A DNA stretch of 64,000 nt from Eudromia elegans (GCA_003342815.1 PTEX01000020.1:6553088-6617087); one strand, 5' to 3'. Shown: positions 1 through 13,855, counted from the stretch's first letter. Numbers and translations are program-made. Notes: generated by a model from the sequence alone, not told the origin.

Positions 1-1270
1 TCAACAGGTAACTGTGCATCTGCATCTCCTCTTCTCAGGCTAAAAGTACTGTTCTTAATGACCACTCTGTGTGAGCTGCAAATCAAATGACACCTAATAT
101 AATATTTGTCTTTAGTAATTTTTGAAAAGATTTCTGGAGGAAGCAGAAGAACGTTCACAATGCCATAAATAACATTTTAGAGGGAATAAGTCTCTCTAAA
201 AGAAATGAACAAAACATTATGGGATAAAATATTTCCTATAGGGGGTTCATGGCTTAATAAAACACTTTTCTATCTGAAAGAAACAGACAATCTCATCTAA
301 TTTCTAACAAAAAAGTCTGTTAGAATTTACTGTTAGAAAAGTTCTTCCCTTCCATCCCATTTTGCTATGGCTTTCTACTTTAAATTTATCTTGTAAATAC
401 TATAGATATTATATGTAGTCTATTTAGTAAGTATTTTAAATCATGCTAAACATTCCATTCCTAGCCAATTTCTGATTTGATATTTTATTTCTCGGACATG
501 CAGTATCTGGCGGCACCAAAACCTCTGTACTGACTACAGCTCAAGCTGTTCGTCCATCTACCACTTCTATGGCACTACCTCCAGGAGCTGAAGCTCAGCC
601 TGCCCACACTGCCCATTTGCTTGGGAAGAGGTGGAATACTGTGTCACTGCCTGCCTGTGGGAAGAAGCTGCGTTGGTGCAGACCAAGGAGGTCACAGTGG
701 AAACAGTTTAGAGTCATCAGTGGTAAGGCATCTTTATCCTCCCACTTTCAATTGTAGCATTTCCAGCTTGACTTTTCCCTATGTGCAACAACGTGCACAA
801 GGTGCAACAAAGAAGCTCAGGAAGGAAGATTGCCTCACAATGCGGCAAAGACAGAAGAGGTCTGAACAAAAAGCTTCAACTCTCACTGGGAAAACTGCAA
901 ATATAATAGCCCAGCAAATTTCTTTTGCTGAAAGAAAGGCTAGTATTACTTCGCTCAGCAAATGCAGTTAAAAGAACTATTTTGGCCATGTGCTTCTCTT
1001 GCACTGCTCCAACTAAATGGAGCAAGACAAACATATAGCAGCTGCTGACATCACGTAACCTTGCCAGCAACTAGGGGTGCTCTGAGATCTTCCTCCTGCT
1101 CTTGCCCAAGATATCTAACAATTCTTGCTTTCTGGAAAAGCAACTCACGTCAACACCTCTGTAAGATGAAAGACTGATTCAACTATGCTTTTGAGTAGCA
1201 ACCATGGTGAATATAAACAAGTGATGCATAGGAAAAGCTAAAGTTTCCACACAGAGTGGAGTTCTGTTCC

Positions 1271-1288
1271 TTTTTTTTTTTTTTTTTT
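1271..1288 (+). repeat. Poly(T), 18 nt
   Basis: Uninterrupted T run followed by AAAGAAAAGG; no associated retroelement recognised. Confidence 0.95.
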
Positions 1289-1767
1289 AAAGAAAAGGTA
1301 AGGCATTCAACTTCTTAAGTTCCAGCAAAATCCCTAACCTGCTTTACAAGCAAACTGTGTCTTGAAAAAAAATCAGTATCACAGAAACTGAGCTCTTTTG
1401 TTAGAAGTTTTCTGGAACAAACAAAGCTTTGATCTGAAATGAGATCTTGTGAGGGGATATATAAACACGAATGAGGGGAATAAGGAGGAACAGTTCTTAA
1501 CTGCATTGGGTGTCAACTAATGAGTAATTTTTAAAAGCTGTGAAGCTGTGAAGAGTCTATAGCGAGAGCCTAGAGACTTAAATTCAGACTCTTTAAAACA
1601 CATAACCTGTTACTTAGTGAATAGCCCTGCAACAGTCTTAGGGCAATGCTCTGAGGGCATGTCCTCCTCCGTACTGCCTGCAACGGGCACGCTTGTGAAG
1701 ATCCCTACTAGCCAAGGAAAGACTAAGAAAAAACTGTCGCCCGTGTGAGATTAGGGGCAGTTTGACT

Positions 1768-1800
1768 GATATCACAGAATCACAGAATGGTAGACATCAT
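1768..1800 (-). mobile_element. Tiny CR1 3'-terminal fragment
   Basis: TATCACAGAATCACAGAATG followed by GTAGACATCAT is the reverse of a CR1 3' tail with two octamer units. Similarity is lost after about 30 bases. It may be an extreme truncation or a chance octamer duplication. Confidence 0.5.
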
Positions 1801-1984
1801 TTGCTTCCCTCCTGAAGAGACTTTTGACAAGGGTCCTAACCAAAGGATTTTAACCTAACTAAAGGAAAACGGATAGTTACTGTTAAAAATAGGAAACAAA
1901 CAGCCAGTTGTCACAAAGCAGTGCGGTCACCAGCAGAGTGATTTATTCATATACCATCAGAACAGGAAGGGTAGGCAAACAATG

Positions 1985-2590
1985 AAATTAAAAAAATGGC
2001 CAAAGATACTAAATTATTCAGAGTAATAATATGAGCGTTAACAAGGAAGTACTGAAGAAGGACTTAAAATATTATGTAGATGAATGTAAAATGATGTATA
2101 AGAGGAAAAACCACATTCCTCATTTCACTTACAATACGATGACCTGAGAGCTACTGACTAAAACGTAAGCACTGTAAAACACAGCTCCATGAAAACATAG
2201 CTCAATATTCCACATTCCAAAAGAACAAAACAGTCTGTAAGGCAAGGATAAGGCAAGGAGTACAAAATAAAACAGAGAGGAAAGTACTAGACACTGTATT
2301 CTGGTCCCTCAGTTCTAATTATGGTATATAATTATGGTCCCCTAATTTAAAAAATGCTCTAGCAGAATTGGAAAAGAGTCAGGGGAGGGCTACACACTTG
2401 GGATGCATCAGGCTGAAGTTCAGAGTGGCAGATAATGGGTGAAGAAGAATATGACAGAAATTAGAAATTATGGGTATGGAGAAGGTAAACAGAAATCAAT
2501 TTTTCATTCTCTATTTCATCTGAAAAACTAGGGGGCCACCAGATGGAATCAGCACAAGGCATGCTTAAAGCAAAGAAGAAATGGTGGTTG
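1985..2590 (+). mobile_element. Ancient CR1/L3-like LINE relic
   Basis: Weak but ordered similarity to the RT C-terminal region and 3' UTR. AKDTKLFRV near 2000 resembles the residues after the ADD box. LKKDLKYYVDECKMM near 2050-2095 resembles the KDLDKL...KCKVM segment. WSPNLKNALAELEKSQGRAT near 2335-2390 resembles WSPHLKKDIEKLERVQRRAT. AACTAGGGGGCCACCAGATG near 2527 resembles the 3' UTR motif of old amniote CR1/L3 elements. Many lesions are present. No octamer end is visible and both borders are guesses. A repeat-consensus alignment would settle it. Confidence 0.5.
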
Positions 2591-2754
2591 AGGGTAGCTG
2601 GGCCATGGGCATCCTTCCAAAATAACCTTTGAATGTCCAAAGTTTATATGGATTCAAAGGGAGGCAAGTTCATGGAAGAAAAATCCTTTGATTATTAAAA
2701 ACAATGGAATCTCATCTTCAAAAAGCCTCAAAGTCAGGGAGAGGTTGGGGACAC

Positions 2755-2781
2755 CTGAACACCTACTGCTGAACACCTACT
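2755..2781 (+). repeat. Tandem duplication of CTGAACACCTACT
   Basis: Two identical 13-base copies with a period of 14 (2755-2767 and 2769-2781), consistent with a small slippage duplication. Confidence 0.8.
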
Positions 2782-4316
2782 AGTGAACGATGTTCCCACC
2801 ATGCCACCTTGGTTGTCACCTTCTAGGGTCACTGTTTCTCCACAAACTGAATCAACTTGGAACAAACGCTAGTGCAGACCCGTTGTTCCTCCTGCTCCAG
2901 AACTAGCTCATCCATTTCTACTCAGTGGGCCTTCCTTCTGGAAGATAATGCCAACTGCAGAGCTCTCACAGGCTGAAGAGCAAATGGATAAATTCATGGG
3001 GAAGAATCCCACTGAGGTGATCAAACCTGGTCTCTTTCTAGTAACTGAGGTCTGGCAGCTGGAAATATACTCTGAGGACCTGTGACTATGCTAATAAATT
3101 TTTCCCTGGCCATCCACTCTGATCACCATGAAATCTCAACAAAATTGTGTCAGACACATTGGTGATTTAGAACATTCCCTTCTGTTTTCCATTTTCCTGC
3201 TCAGTTTCTTATCTTATTCCAACAAAACTGCTGATTAGACATAAATGGCTTTCCATTAACCTCATTCTACCTCTTATTTATTAGATTATGTTCTTCAAAT
3301 GCTTACAAATTGGCCTGTTTTGATGTTCTTAATTGCCTTTCTCTACACTTGGTGCCTGTTTAATTGTTCAGGTAATTCCTGAAGTATTAAAACAGAGCCT
3401 ATTTGTTCACCATTTCCATGCCTTCTCTCCTCCAGTTAAAAAGGAACTTTGCACTTACCCTGTTCAGTCCTGAGGGAATGACTGCCTTGCATGACTTGCA
3501 CTAGCAAGAACTACTAAATAAGAAGAAAAGCACACCCCTTTTATTTTCCATAAGCAATAGGCTCTGGAAAGGCACAGCAGTACAACTGCATTCATTGGAA
3601 TGACTGCAAAGCAGCAGGAAAAATGCTTAAAGCAGTTCAGGATAAGCATGACAGAAACATACTTTTATCTGAAAAATACAGGAATTTTCTAAGCATTTAG
3701 CAATATGCTGAGAGCATATTTCAGCATTCCCTACATTGCTGGGACACCACTTTGTAAAATACTTTGAATATTACTTCCCTAATATAATTTTAACTTTTTA
3801 TTATTTGTAAGGAAAAAAAATTGCTCACCTTCAGCCAAAATTGTAACATCTACAGCAGCTAGGAAAAGGGATCAGCTTTCTTACATGAAACGTAAGAAGG
3901 ACTTGAGTCAACTTCACTTTACGTGTAAAATTTCTCAACATCCTCTGACGTATTTGACCTTGTTCCGGATTAAAAGCAACTAGGACTAGCAAATGCAAAC
4001 AAAAATTCTTGGTTTTGACAGCTCTTTCCCCTTGGCTCATTCCCAGGGCAGCTCACGCAGGTTTCAGGAGTGTCTGCCGCCTGCTTTACTGTCCTGTCAG
4101 AAATATTTGGAGTGTCTGATCTGATCAGGATAACGGTGCAACTGCAGGACCTAACACGGGGTCAAAATGTATTCTCGTCCCATTTCTAGGTTTCACCCCG
4201 AACTGTTTTGTGCTAGCAGACGTGTCCTTGCTAGAAAAGATATATTTGCCTTTTGACTAATATGACATGACCAGACCATCACATGAAATTAACAGTTAAA
4301 AACAAAAATGATGCTT

Positions 4317-4335
4317 AAAAAAAAAAAAAAAAAAA
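4317..4335 (+). repeat. Poly(A), 19 nt
   Basis: Uninterrupted A run; another A run lies 90 bases downstream. Confidence 0.95.
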
Positions 4336-4419
4336 TCATTTCTTTAATTAAATGCTCCCAGATACAAATAAATGAAAAGCTTACTTTTTCTTTTCTATCT
4401 CATCTTAGGGTAGTTTTTG

Positions 4420-4424
<5 letters not shown>

Positions 4425-4453
<29 letters not shown>
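4425..4453 (+). repeat. Poly(A), 29 nt
   Basis: The longest homopolymer of the window. No processed transcript or SINE is recognised upstream, so origin by retrotransposition is not supported. Confidence 0.95.
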
Positions 4454-4456
<3 letters not shown>

Positions 4457-7088
4457 GAGCACTTTGGAAACAGAGCACTTTTCAAAGGTTAGCATTGCTT
4501 TTTTTTTTAAAAGGACCATTTGTATATTCTTTCTTCCTTCTGCCTCGAAATTACAAAGCCAAGGTGTCCTGCTCATTTCGGTTGGAATTATCATCTAATT
4601 CATTCGAACAAGACATTTATAGTACAGTCTCTAGCACTCTCATACCCAGTCTTCTCTAACAGAATAGTGCTGTGTCACTCCACAGAAGCGAGAAATGAAA
4701 ATGGCTCGAAGACACCTACCTGTGCTTAACTCAGAAATTTTATCCGAGTCAACCCGAATTCCAGTCTTAATTCAGTCTCAGTGATCATCCATACAATCTC
4801 TTAATGGCCCATAATAAAAAGGAAAGATGCATTTTGCTTGCTTGCTTCAGAAATGCTGCTATGCACAGCAGCATCTGTATGACAGTAAACCAGTCTAAAC
4901 TCTGGGGATGGATTTCATGACAGCATCGCTTTGGTTTTTCACTCCATGTTTGACTAGCATTCTCCCTTAGCTAAATGAAAATTGAGAAGGGAATTTTTAG
5001 TTGTATAACTATGAAAATAATAACTGCCATTACAGTCGCATTCTTGGTTCTGTTTTGACATAAAACTGTGGAATTGTGCTATGATCCATTTGCGATGATG
5101 ATTTGTAAATTGGCACTGCTGTCACTAAACTAAGAAAGAAAAGAAAGTCCCAGATCCGATGTTACAACATACTCTTTATTCCTCATTAGACACCTAAGCT
5201 CAGTAACATTGTTTGCATGTACTCTTCTTAAGTTGCATACAGCAAGGCAACTCTTTTGCATTGGGTTTATATTCAAATAAAAAAGATAATCACCCAAATC
5301 CGACACTGTATATAGCTATATTTACCAGTCTGAAAGTCCTATCAACAAAGCTAAGGTTCTAGGAAAAAAAAAGAAATAGTACAATATATACAATATATTC
5401 TGCAATACATTGCAGTATGCAGTCCTATCAGTCAGGAGGAACAAGCAAATAGGATCTTAACTGCTTAAGTAACATGATCTCCTGACCTAAAAAGCAAACT
5501 CTCTGTCCCATCCGGGTTTCGGGTGCCTTCCTGCTCCTATTCCACGGTTTCAGAACATTCTCCATGCAGTGTCCTGAGAACAAGGACTGGTAAGTCAGTT
5601 TTGGTTGTTGACTGATCAGTTGAGCACAATTAATTACTACATCAGTCAGTTCATTAGATTATTAGGTTCATCTCTTTCTGATCAGCTACTTAAATTTTTT
5701 TATACAAAGGATTAGAGGAAGTCACAAAGCAGAACATTCATTAGAATATTAGATACACAACAGTATATTCTGTGTGAAAACAATAGCTACAGCACAGCAA
5801 GGCAGAAGTCAAGTGCTGCTTGCTCATGTGCATACTGACTCTCTTGGTGAGCTGACTGCTGTGGATACTTCTCAGGCTGGAGTATTTCTCAAAACCTAGG
5901 GGGAGGAGTTCTCCTGTGTGAAACTATAAATCCATATAAATGCTGTCTTAAAGGCCATCTCTCCTTGTTCCTAGTCTGGACTAGGTACCAGTCTCTAATT
6001 CTACATTATTTTTTATCATCATTGCCCACATGCTCTATATTATCAGCATTTCCTTCATAATTTTCAGTTAGGCATCTCAATATTCATTTATTATTTGCTT
6101 GTATTTTTTCCTTCTATTCACATAATACATGGCTAGGAAATTGTTCTTGCAGTATTGCATTCTATTATTTTTAGAACAATCTCTACTTTTCTCATTTTCA
6201 TTCTTTATCTCCATTAAAAATATCAATGTACGGACGGACACATGATGTGCAACACATTTTCAATCCCTACACCTCAGCTAAACATGCCTTCAGTGTAAGA
6301 AATGAAAGCGTACGCTCATGTCCTATTTTCACGACAGTCAACCTGAAAGTGCCAGAGTATCCTACCTCAGATTATGTCACTTCATCCTATCTCCAAACGG
6401 CTTTATGTGCACACTGAGATGGTGAAAGAACTGACCCTCTAGCGTGCCCTTCAGCCTAACGAGTCACTGTGCATCATTGCTGCTCGCAATAACCTGCAAA
6501 AAGAGAAGGGAATCACTCTACCACAACCCTAGTTAGCCCCGTCTAGTCCATGCCATATAAAACAATGAACAAATGCTCTGTACTATTGTTGTCAGTGGTC
6601 TCTGTCCCGTTGGCGCACATCCTAGCAATGGGGTCTGACGCCACAGCTCTCCTGTCAAGATGAACCTCTCACAAAAGCCTACGCTGCCCTTTCTCAATGC
6701 CTGACCCTGTTCTGTGCCAGAATAACCACAAAGGTTGTCACCAAAAATTCATTTTCCCTTTTCATATTGACATATTCTCTTTGTGTCCATTAATTAGTTC
6801 CTGTTAAACTAAACACCAAATTCACACTTTCCCTAAGTCCCCCAAGATGCTCACAAAACAGCGGGCTCTCCTCTTCTACCTTGTCCTTCCCCTTGCTGCC
6901 CAACGTATTATAATTCTCAACTTCATGCATTTCACCCTCTCACCTCTAAATGCATTCATTTAACAAGTTAGTACCTGTGCATCGATCTCCTTCTTCCTAA
7001 AAACAGAACCAAAACTCTTGTATGCAATGAAAGAAGAGCAGAAATGAAATGAGCAAAGGGCATGATGGGAGCTGGGTGCCTTTTTCTG

Positions 7089-7115
7089 AGCAGTGCCTCT
7101 CAAGAGGCTCCTGCT
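7089..7115. repeat. Imperfect hairpin, 6+5 bp
   Basis: GCCTCT-CA-AGAGGC forms the inner stem and AGCAG/CTGCT the outer stem, with a small internal loop (T opposite TC). Confidence 0.6.
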
Positions 7116-7245
7116 GGGGTCTTTCTGCCTGTGGTCCCTTTTGCAAGTCCTACTTCCATCAACTGTCATATTATATAGGGCTTATGTATTCTTTGGGCCA
7201 AGCGGAGCAGTGTATTTGTGCTCCATAAACCCAATGCTAATCAAA

Positions 7246-7312
7246 AATTATATGTATATATGCATTATATATGTTGTACAATATTTATATATATACACAC
7301 ACACATGCATAC
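7246..7312 (+). repeat. AT/CA microsatellite region
   Basis: ATATGTATATATGCATTATA, then TATTTATATATATACACACA and further CA units: an interrupted TA-to-CA compound tract. Confidence 0.85.
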
Positions 7313-10300
7313 AAAGAAGGAGCAGATTATGCAACTGAAAACCAAGTAGAGAGCGGTTTTCAAGGACAAAGTTACTGATACTGTGGGAATATCCAGCTGC
7401 AATCCCCCTGTAGCTGTTACTACGCTAAGTGATTTTTGCAGTTCTGATCATTCTGTAGCTGCTAGACAAGCAGACAGTGAGTGACAACTACTCAGCACCA
7501 TTTGACTTGCTCCCATGGGTGACCTGCGCTGAGAACCTGCCCGAAGCACAAAGCTCATCTCTGGTTCGGTGCTGCGGCTGTAGTGGTTTTATGCCTGAGA
7601 AGAGCTTAATCCTTTGTGTGCTTTGTATGCCAGCCAGAGAGCAAATTAACAAAAAGATAATTACAGCTTATAAAGGTGTCTGTTCTTTTATGAATAAACA
7701 CTCATTCTAATTTTGTAATTATTATTTTACCGTTCTCAGTTAATTGTCAGTTACTCGACAATAGAGCTTTTGCTGGTATAATACAAACACAATTCCTAGA
7801 ATTACAGTAAAAACTCCTGTATTAAGTATAAAAAAGTACAAATTATTTAAAGCAACTTTAGCAAGCTGCAAACTCATCAAATTTCCATTGCCAAAGCTTG
7901 CTGAAATAAGTATGCTAACTGCAAATGCTGGTGGAAAGCATTTTTTTCCCTTGCTGAATAGGTGGTTCCAGTAAAACGGCAATGGATCAGGACACAAAGT
8001 GCAGGGATCAAGTATCTCTGGGTCCCAGTGCAGGAGGTCTCCCTGCGCTCAGGCCAGCGGCCGAGCTCAGAACTAATAAAGTCCCTGTTGGGTTGGTGCA
8101 GGATGAGTCATGGACAGACAGTGCAGCGAGATCCTGCAAATTATTCATTGTGACTAAAGGTGAATTGGAGCTGAGAAAAGACTTCTTGGGTTTATAAAAC
8201 TCCAGTGCTTAGACATGAGGCAGAGCCATAAGCATTCACTCCAAAACCCACACCCTCGCACATGTGTTTGCTACACTGGGAGCACACACACACTACGCAG
8301 GCTCATCTGCTGTAGGAAGCTTACTGAAGAAAACATTCAATTTTTAAATGCAGTGTTTATTCTGCATTACCTTCCATTGGGAACACGTGCTTCCCCCAAC
8401 AGTATGCACAGGAAGAGTTACCAACAGGTAACTATTCTGAAGTTCCTCCCTCTCTGCTTGTTTCAGGCATAGACAAGTCTCTGAAGCAAAGCTTAACACT
8501 TTCTCGCGGTTAAAACATACCTTTAACACACCCGAAGCCCATCTCCCACTAATCATACCTGCATTCATACCTGAATATTTTACCTACAATATTGTCCCTG
8601 GTGTCATTTTACTAAGCCATACAACACTGATGCCACAAACGTCATCACCTCTCTGAGAATCTCCTTGGGAAACAGCACCTCGTCTGCAGCCTGGCAGGTG
8701 AAAAACTTGAAATTCAGTGTTTGCCTGCCCATTTTCACCTGTGTCATCTGTCACTGCGCTGAGCTGCTGCAGCCAGCACAACTGTGGTGACCAAGACAGC
8801 CAAAGGGACCCAAGTGTGCATGGAGGGATGTGGGAATGTGAACTGCTCTCGCAGAAAACCCCTCATCACATGTTTCTGTTTAACACTTGCATTAACATTT
8901 GCAGACCAGGAGGTGAAATCTCATCAGTTTGCATTTGCTGTTTGATGTAGCCTCTTGTTTGATATTGTCACCATTTTGTGATATTCAGCCGGCCTCCCTC
9001 TCCCTCCCCAAAACCAATCTGCTTTAGAGCACTTAGGTGTTCAACCTACATGCTCATATAATCCAATATCCAAGAGGAGAGAGGCTTTATAATCTGCACC
9101 ATAAGACTCAGGTAGCTTGTCACATTGTCTCATGCAAGTCCAAAGAACTGCCAAAACCATGAGCTCCACTGAAGAATAACACCTAATGTTCCAAAGCTAC
9201 AGCAGTTACAAAAATGAATTAAGAAAAATCCACTGAGATTCCCCCACAATTCCTTCAAAAAAATAAACTCATATTAATATTTTATATAGGACTTTAAAGT
9301 TGGATCCCTATTTCAGAATCCAATTGATTTTAGAAACTTGCATTTCACACCATCCATGTAACAGTCAATAACTTCTTCTGACTATAATTTCATCGTGATG
9401 TCTGAAATTATGAAGAACAGTTTCTAATTTCAAAGACTGCCTGGTCTTTTTGCATCACAATACATAGCTGGCAAATTGGTAGCTAATAATGACCAGTCTT
9501 TCAAAACATTTGCTTCATCAATGTCTTTCTGATCTGCTTTTTTGATCCTTTCTGTCTTTCTTATTGCTGCAGTGTATCTTTGATTTCCACCACAAGACAG
9601 CTAGTACAGTCTTATTTAAAATGAAAATGCATATTGCTTATGACATGAACAAAAGTTTAGTTAAACCAACATGCTGCTACATAACCAAGCTGGCAATATC
9701 CTCCCTGCAAAGACTGAGGGCATCCACTGCCCATGCACCCCACGGAGCAGGGGGCAGGTCCCAGCCTACGGCTCTCCACAAGCAGCTCTGCTGCTGACTC
9801 AAGGGGCAAACGCTCTTGCTGTGTCCATACAATCTGCAACTGTCACATCTGAAGAGCAAACTTCCAAAAAAATTTCCAGACCCTTTTGAGTCATTTCACA
9901 GTTAGTGTCACTGAAAGCAATGGAAGCTTCCAGTGGGATCCTACTGCATTTATGCGCAGAAAAGCAAGCAGATCTCTACTTTTAGTTTGAGAACTAAATG
10001 CCACTTATAGGCTACTTAGAAACCTGATGTTCAAACTATCTTGTTAGTATTTCAAACCATGGTGATTATTTAATGCTGCATTGTGTGGAACACAGTCTAT
10101 TCAATCAAGACCTTATTACATACATCAAATGTCATAACAATGTGTTTCAATTTAAAAGCCCATCAAAAAATGACTTACTAAAGCACAGAACTTTATTTTC
10201 TTCATAAACTATTGCATCATTTAAAATTAATCTTTACAAAAATTAAGAGAACCATCAAATGAATACTCATTAGCCTACAATACTGTAATTAAAAAAGATG

Positions 10301-10984
10301 CTTTAAGTGCAAATGTTTCTTTATATGTTTGGTTGACTGCCTAAAAGCAACCGACTGCAATTGCTAATCAGTTAATCTTTATGCAATTACACATAAAATA
10401 TTTTATAGAACAGTAAGGGTTAGAAAGTCAAGCACTGAAAATACCCAAATTAAGCTTGCCTTTGCAACTGTAATTCAACTCTTTTGTACAAAATGATCCA
10501 GATGCACCATCCATTGTCAGTCATGCCCACACAAGATGGACTTAAGCTGCCATGAGTAAGAGTTACACTGTAAAATAAACTATTTTTCTGTTAACTTGTC
10601 TGCCTCTCAGAAAGTGCCCTGTGAACAAAGTGGAGAAGAGAAAGAATAGTCCTGGTACTAAGATGGCTGGATTCTGCCCCTGGGAATTAGATTTGCTCCC
10701 AGATTTTGTTTCAGAGCTTCCGGGCAAAGCTGAACAAGCCCTTTCAACCAGACTTCTTAGAACATGCTTGGCTCTGAGTCAGTTGGATGTTCCCTCTAGT
10801 GCCCAGTTCCTTTTTGACAGGGGTGCTACTCAGTCACATCGATATATGGAGTCACTCTATGCCAGATGACCAATTTTCTGAATTTCATTAGATTTCTGTT
10901 GGATCAAATCTTAAGCTCTCTCTGGATAGAAGCATTTGGCAGAGAATAATTCACATCACACATAACTTTGTTTAATATTTTCTG

Positions 10985-12180
10985 CAGGTTTGCTGAGGGC
11001 ATATTCTGTCTCATATCCAGGTCACTGATGAAGAATTGAACAGTATCAGTCCCTGAGATACTTTGCTTGCTCCTGGCTGCCAAATGGACCTTAAGCCATT
11101 GGTTGCTCTACTTCAAGAGTAGAGTTTAGCCCATTTTCAGTCCATCCATTCATCCAGCCCACACCTTCCCACCTTACCAAAAAGAATGCTATTGAAGATG
11201 TCAGAAATCTTAATAAAGCTATGGTATATCAAATCATACTCGCCACAACATAAACATTCCTCTACAATCCCAGCCCCCTCTAGCAAAGGCGGCAGTTGGG
11301 TTAGCTGGGCATGATTTACAATTAGTAAATCCATGTTGATGTCTCCTGAATGCCTTCTTATTCTTCTCATGTTTGGAAACAGATTCCAAAATTTCTTGTT
11401 CCAGGACCTTTCCAGGGACTGAAGTCAAGCTGGTCCCCGGACCTTCTTTTTCATTCCTTTCAAACACAGATACAACTTTAGCCCTCTTCAAGGCAATGGG
11501 AACCTCCCCAAATGCCAGGAGAATCAACAAGGGCCTCACAATCGTATCAGCCCACTCCTCTTTCAGCACCCTTGACTGAATCTCATCCAGTATCATGGAT
11601 TTTATTATATGCAATTTCTCTCGGTAGTCTCCAATCTGTTACTTGCCCATTGCTGACTGCTCCCTCTTCTTGAACCATATTGAAAATGTTCAGGAGCTTA
11701 AGAACAGGATTCCACTTTTCAAATTGAACCATAAAAGGCATCAAATACTCAAGCCTTTTCCCTTCTGTCCAGGATGCCTTGTCTCCACCATTCATCAATG
11801 AGTTCACATTCCTTTTAGCATAAAAGTGCCTATAAAACCTCCTCTTGAGACGCCTTATGTCCCTAGCTAATTGCAGTTGAGCTGGGGCTTTCCACACGTC
11901 ACCACCCAAGTGTCAAGGCAATGCTTGTTGTACTCCTGCAGCCGCTATCGTCTTTCACTTCTTGCTCGCTCCCTTATCCTGGTCTTGAAGAAGCTTTTGC
12001 TTGTCCAGACGAGCCCCCTGCCAAAATTTCCAGTCTTCCTGTATGACAGTATTTTTCCTCAAAAATTCTCAATTTAGGAGTCTCCTGAGCACCCTTCTCC
12101 CACATGGAAGCTCCAGAGAGGACTCTGCAGAGTGATTTCCTGAAGAAACCTCTGATCTGCAGAAGTGCCAAACATTCACA
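10985..12180 (-). mobile_element. Old CR1 LINE relic, endonuclease end through RT core
   Basis: A degraded CR1 open reading frame 2 in minus orientation. Pieces appear in the expected order in several frames: FFRKSLCRV and WEKGAQE near 12160-12080 (segment between endonuclease and RT); QLQLARDIRRLKRRFYRHFY near 11850 (KAKAQLELNLARD region); WADTIVRPLL, GEVPIALKRAKV and LTSVPGKVLEQ (11428-11396); and HGFTNCKSC near 11335. Then come a FIKISDIFNSIL/YGLDEW-like piece near 11210-11140 and a QFFISDLD-like piece near 11025. Many stops and frameshifts interrupt it and the catalytic FADD box is not readable. The recognisable 3' UTR and octamer tail are missing on the low-coordinate side. Divergence suggests a much older insertion than the copy at 27097-28130. 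Ends are approximate. Confidence 0.8.
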
Positions 12181-12469
12181 GTGGCCACTGAAACCAAAAT
12201 AAAGCTCTGCCTGGTGCAGATCCAGTGCTGTATGATGACAAACTGTAATCCCACGGCCTCTCAAGTTGGTACTCATAGCGAAGAGTGGTAATATCTGGAT
12301 TCCTAGGGGCTGTTTACAGGTTCTTCTTTCTGTTCCATCTTTACCTCCTTTATCGTATTTCCATTGCCTTTCTTACCCTGCCTTTGCGCACAACTTGGGC
12401 TTTTCACCAACATCCCAGACTCCAACTCCTGCTTCTCAGCATGTTCACCCATATCCATACTCCCCTTCC

Positions 12470-12720
12470 AGGCAATCTTCCACTGATGGGGGCCACAGCC
12501 GTGTGCTCCTGTGCAGAAAAGAGTCACAACTTCCTACCGAGAAACAGGAACAGAGGAAGCCAGGACGGCTGCCCCTGCCCCGGGCTAAGCCTGCAGCTGC
12601 TCTGCACTCACGACCCCTGCTCCGCACCAGGACATTGAGCTCTGACAACCTCAGCTTTGCTCTCGGGGAGGCAGTAACAGGAATCGTGCTGCGGCCACTC
12701 AAACCGCTGCCCCCAAGCTA
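12470..12720. other. GC-richer block inside AT-rich intron
   Basis: About 250 bases clearly richer in G+C than the surroundings. It contains several CpG sites (CCGTGTGCTC, CCCCGGGCTAAG, TGCTGCGGCC, CTCTCGGGGAGG) and CAGCTG/CTGCAG motifs. Open frames of 152 codons (plus) and 85 codons (minus) cross it, as expected for a stop-poor GC block, and neither resembles a known family. It sits 300 bases upstream (plus) of the CR1 relic. It could be an enhancer-like or CpG-decayed element; no TATA or splice signal decides its role. Confidence 0.4.
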
Positions 12721-13855
12721 CTAAAAGAGCACAGCAAAGTATGAGCTGGCATCTGTTGCAAAATGCTCTCTGTTTCTCGCTGCAGATTTGGGGCATGAAT
12801 AAACATTTATTACTGGTAATATAACAGAATCATTTATATTTGGCTGCACACATGTACTTCACAAAATAAACAGCCCAAAGGACAGACCTCCAACAGAGAG
12901 GAGTAAGTGTGAAATAAATGAGTAAGCAGGAAATGAATGAATAAGCTTAGATGCCTGCCAAGAAGCCCATTCCCAAAACTGCTGCCTGTCTACACCAAAA
13001 ACTCTCCAGCTATTCAGACATCACTGTAAGCATTGCCAGTCTCCATCTTGGACAGAAATACATACATTATTTGAAACCATGAAGAAAGTCAGTGCAAAGT
13101 CAACTATTTTTACTGTGCGGCAGCTATCTGTACATTTTTTGATAAGGGAAGGATGTGATAATTATCAAAGAAGCAAGGATATTCCAGTTCCACACCTTTT
13201 ACTTTCATCTATTGCATCTGACAATGCGAGACATTGTCTGCCTTAATATCTCCCAAAGCAACTGTGTACTAACTAGAAAATAATCACAATGCTCAACAGC
13301 ACCCAAGACGTATTTACTTTGCTAAAACACAGTCAGCTGAAGCTGAACTGAACTTAGAAGAAAGGAAACAGTAATCATATCTAGACTTACAGTTTTTTTC
13401 ACTTTGTAAAGTCCAAATCCTTAGAGTTCAAGTATAAAGATCATTTACAACAATAAACTACTCAAGCACTTGAAGAATGATTTACTACAGAGCACATCCA
13501 CTAGCAGTAAAACATAATGATGAGGCTCATGGTACGCAGAACTAACATTTGTTTATATAGATTAGCCCCCATTTACTAATTGCATTGTATGCCTGCAATA
13601 AGATCAAGCAAAATGCAACCCTGGCAGAAGCAATGCTGCATACATTATAGCTTAGAGAGCTATGGTAGAGAATTATGGAGGGTACTAATCAGTAAATGCC
13701 ATCTGTGTGTTCCATGATATGTGGGGCAATGATTCTAGATTGTAATGTTACTGCTAATGCAGTTACTCTTTCGACTTTCTTAAAAGAAATACCTTCAAAT
13801 GCTGTTATTTGGTCCAGAGGCTATTCCACCCACCCCAAAAAAGCACGTGACTATA

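Noticed and set aside
4308-4659. Lysine-rich open frames over the poly(A) tracts
   Set aside because: They are translations of A homopolymers, not genes.
11373-11579. Plus-strand open frame inside the old CR1
   Set aside because: Shadow of the minus-strand CR1 reverse-transcriptase relic.
12266-12724. 152-codon plus-strand open frame, longest in the window
   Set aside because: It overlaps a GC-richer, stop-poor block, has no recognisable domain, promoter, Kozak or splice context, and an overlapping minus frame is also open.
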